Shown here piece by piece: positions 5,233 to 6,411 of a stretch of 6,411 nt of DNA. The translations under genes were made by a program, and so were the position numbers. The notes under the pieces were generated by a model that had not been told where the DNA came from, did not search any database, and saw only the letters and a list, made by a program, of their open reading frames with translations. Source of the DNA: an uncultured Christensenella sp. (GTDB taxonomy: Bacteria; Bacillota; Clostridia; Christensenellales; UBA1242); the NCBI GenBank assembly GCA_949291975.1, contig CASEYA010000103.1, positions 1 through 6,411 on the forward strand, read 5' to 3'. The first letter of the stretch is position 1. The number at the start of each line of letters is the position of its first letter.

Positions 5233-5541
5233 ATGTATGCAATTATTGCAACAGGTGGAAAACAATACAAAGTTCAAGAAAATGATGTTCTTGAAGTTGA
5301 AAAGTTGGATGCCGAAGTTGGTTCAAAAGTTGAATTCGATGCACTTTTGTTAAGTGATGACGGAAAGGTTACTGTTGGAACTCCAAAAGTTGCAGGCAAA
5401 AAGGTTGTTGCAGAAGTGCTTGCACACGGAAAAGGTGATAAGCTTCAAATTTTCGTATATAAGAAAAAGAACACTCACCACCGTGCACAAGGTCATCGTC
5501 AACCATTTACAAGAATTCAAATTATATCAGTTGGTAAATAA
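5233..5541 (+). CDS. rplU: 50S ribosomal protein L21
   Basis: L21 binds 23S rRNA in the large ribosomal subunit. The 102-residue product has normal length and typical features: the MYAIIATGGKQYKV start, central E-V-G-S-K-V-E-F-D, and the C-terminal K-K-K-N-T-H-H-R-A-Q-G-H-R-Q-P-F-T-R-I-Q-I signature, rich in basic residues that contact RNA. AGGAGGT at 5219-5225, seven bases before ATG, fixes the start. It is the first gene of the rplU-prp-rpmA operon and is preceded by a promoter and a leader hairpin. Its stop is two bases before prp, so the two are probably translationally coupled. Confidence 0.98.
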   Translation: MYAIIATGGKQYKVQENDVLEVEKLDAEVGSKVEFDALLLSDDGKVTVGTPKVAGKKVVAEVLAHGKGDKLQIFVYKKKNTHHRAQGHRQPFTRIQIISVGK

Positions 5542-5543
5542 AA

Positions 5544-5882
5544 ATGATTGAAATTACCGTGCAAAAAAAGGCAAACAATTTTCTAAAAGTTGTTTGCAGT
5601 GGGCATGCCGAATATAATGTTGACGGCGAGGATATTGTTTGCAGTGCTGTTTCAAGCATTGTTCAAACGGCAGCGCTTGGACTTTTGATGGTTGCCCATA
5701 TCAAAGCAGAAATAAAAAGAGATGACCAAAAAGGTTATTTTGAAATAAATATTCCAAAAAATCTATCCTTTTCCTCACAGCATGATGTAAATGTGATAAT
5801 TGGAACCATGCTTTGTGGAATTAGTGATTTAGTGGAAGAATACAGCGATTTTATAGAATTGGAGGTAGAAAATGTTTATTAA
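5544..5882 (+). CDS. prp: Ribosomal-processing cysteine protease Prp
   Basis: Prp (YsxB family) removes the short N-terminal extension of ribosomal protein L27, a step known to be needed in Firmicutes such as Staphylococcus aureus. The 112-residue length is normal. The catalytic pair is visible: His21 in SGHAEY and Cys33 in DIVCSAVSS. The fold's later part, with [17 protein letters not shown], also fits. There is no clear Shine-Dalgarno before the ATG, and the gene starts two bases after the rplU stop, so its translation probably depends on ribosomes finishing rplU. Its last 11 bases overlap the start of rpmA, its substrate gene, and the rpmA ribosome site lies inside prp. This is the conserved Firmicute gene order. 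Confidence 0.96.
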   Translation: MIEITVQKKANNFLKVVCSGHAEYNVDGEDIVCSAVSSIVQTAALGLLMVAHIKAEIKRDDQKGYFEINIPKNLSFSSQHDVNVIIGTMLCGISDLVEEYSDFIELEVENVY

Positions 5883-6291
5883 TATTCAATTGTTCGCCCA
5901 CAAGAAAGGACAAGGAAGTTCTAAAAACGGCAGAGACAGTGAATCAAAGCGTTTGGGTGTAAAACGCAGTGATGGAACAAAAGTAAACGCAGGCGAAATT
6001 CTTGTGCGTCAAAAGGGCACAAAGTTCCACCCAGGTAAGAATGTTGGGCTTGGAAAGGACTACACTCTTTATGCGTTAAAAACAGGAACTGTTAAGTTTA
6101 CTCGTGGAGAAAAAAATAGACGCATTGTGAACATTGTTGAAGAAGTGCAAGAAGAAGTTAAAAAGCCAGTTAAAAAAGAAAGCAAACCAGCACAAAAGGC
6201 AGAGGCTAAACCAGCCGAAAAAACAGAAACAAAAACTGTTAAAAAGACAAGCACTAAAACAACAACAGCAAAAGCAAAAAAGGCTGAATAA
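5872..6291 (+). CDS. rpmA: 50S ribosomal protein L27 with N-terminal Prp-cleaved extension and long basic C-terminal tail
   Basis: L27 sits near the peptidyl-transferase centre, where its mature N-terminus reaches the tRNA acceptor ends. Residues 1-8 (MFINIQLF) match the extension cut by Prp, with cleavage expected between Phe8 and Ala9, giving a mature [14 protein letters not shown] start. The L27 core ([26 protein letters not shown]) covers residues 9 to about 88. The protein then runs to 139 residues, whereas most L27 are about 85-95. The extra ~50 residues begin with an acidic stretch (E-E-V-Q-E-E-V) and continue as a Lys/Ala/Thr/Glu low-complexity tail, probably disordered. GGAGGT at 5861-5866 precedes ATG by five bases. 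A terminator follows immediately, so obg, often next in this operon, is not cotranscribed here. Confidence 0.97.
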   Translation: MFINIQLFAHKKGQGSSKNGRDSESKRLGVKRSDGTKVNAGEILVRQKGTKFHPGKNVGLGKDYTLYALKTGTVKFTRGEKNRRIVNIVEEVQEEVKKPVKKESKPAQKAEAKPAEKTETKTVKKTSTKTTTAKAKKAE

Positions 6292-6315
6292 AAAGGGAAC
6301 TCGTTCCCTTTTTTT
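6290..6315 (+). terminator. Terminator of the rplU-prp-rpmA operon
   Basis: AAAAAGGGAA pairs with TTCCCTTTTT around a CTCG tetraloop, followed by two more Ts. It overlaps the last two bases of the rpmA stop codon. Confidence 0.9.
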
Positions 6316-6380
6316 ATTTTGATAAATAAAAATCTTTATTTAAAATTTTATTATACAAATTTAAAAATATTTAGACAAAG

Positions 6381-6403
6381 AAAAAGGGCCTTTGCCCTTT
6401 TTT
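6381..6403. terminator. Hairpin terminator at the right edge
   Basis: AAAAAGGGC pairs with GCCCTTTTT around a CTTT loop, with A- and T-runs on both sides. It may back up the rpmA terminator, end a minus-strand gene beyond the window, or act in both directions. The 65 bases between the two hairpins are AT-rich and hold no gene. Confidence 0.8.
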
Positions 6404-6411
6404 GTTGGTGC

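Overview
The window looks like a chromosomal stretch from a low-GC, strictly or facultatively anaerobic Firmicute (Clostridia-like, possibly uncultured). This rests on the AT-rich intergenic DNA, an oxygen-sensitive class III ribonucleotide reductase, strong AGGAGG-type ribosome binding sites, and the rplU-prp-rpmA cluster whose L27 carries the N-terminal extension that Prp protease removes. No genus can be named from the sequence alone.

Layout. Bases 1-2295 (+): the 3' part of nrdD, its activase gene nrdG, and a formate/nitrite-transporter (FNT) family channel starting 10 bases after nrdG. Bases 2296-2641 hold a strong hairpin terminator and a near-consensus extended -10 promoter. Bases 2642-2729 (+): tRNA-Leu(CAG). 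Bases 2786-4219 (+): an unrecognised 89-residue protein, then a 369-residue Amidase_3-like protein with two peptidoglycan-binding repeats. The start codon of this second gene lies inside a perfect 16-bp inverted repeat whose loop carries the Shine-Dalgarno. Two hairpin terminators follow. Bases 4508-4963 (-): a helical protein of unknown function, convergent with the amidase-like gene. Bases 5113-6315 (+): promoter, structured leader, rplU (L21), prp (L27-processing protease), rpmA (L27 with a long Lys/Ala/Thr-rich tail) and terminator. A last hairpin sits at the right edge.

How the genes work together. NrdG installs the glycyl radical on NrdD for anaerobic dNTP synthesis. Some NrdD enzymes oxidise formate, so an adjacent FNT channel may supply it (inference). 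In the ribosomal operon, Prp trims L27 before it joins the 50S subunit, and the leader in front of rplU probably gives autogenous control.

The most unusual points are the start-codon hairpin, the amidase-like domain that seems to lack one zinc ligand and any signal peptide, the nrdDG-FNT linkage, and the L27 tail. I did not find an obvious novel multi-gene defence or mobile system.
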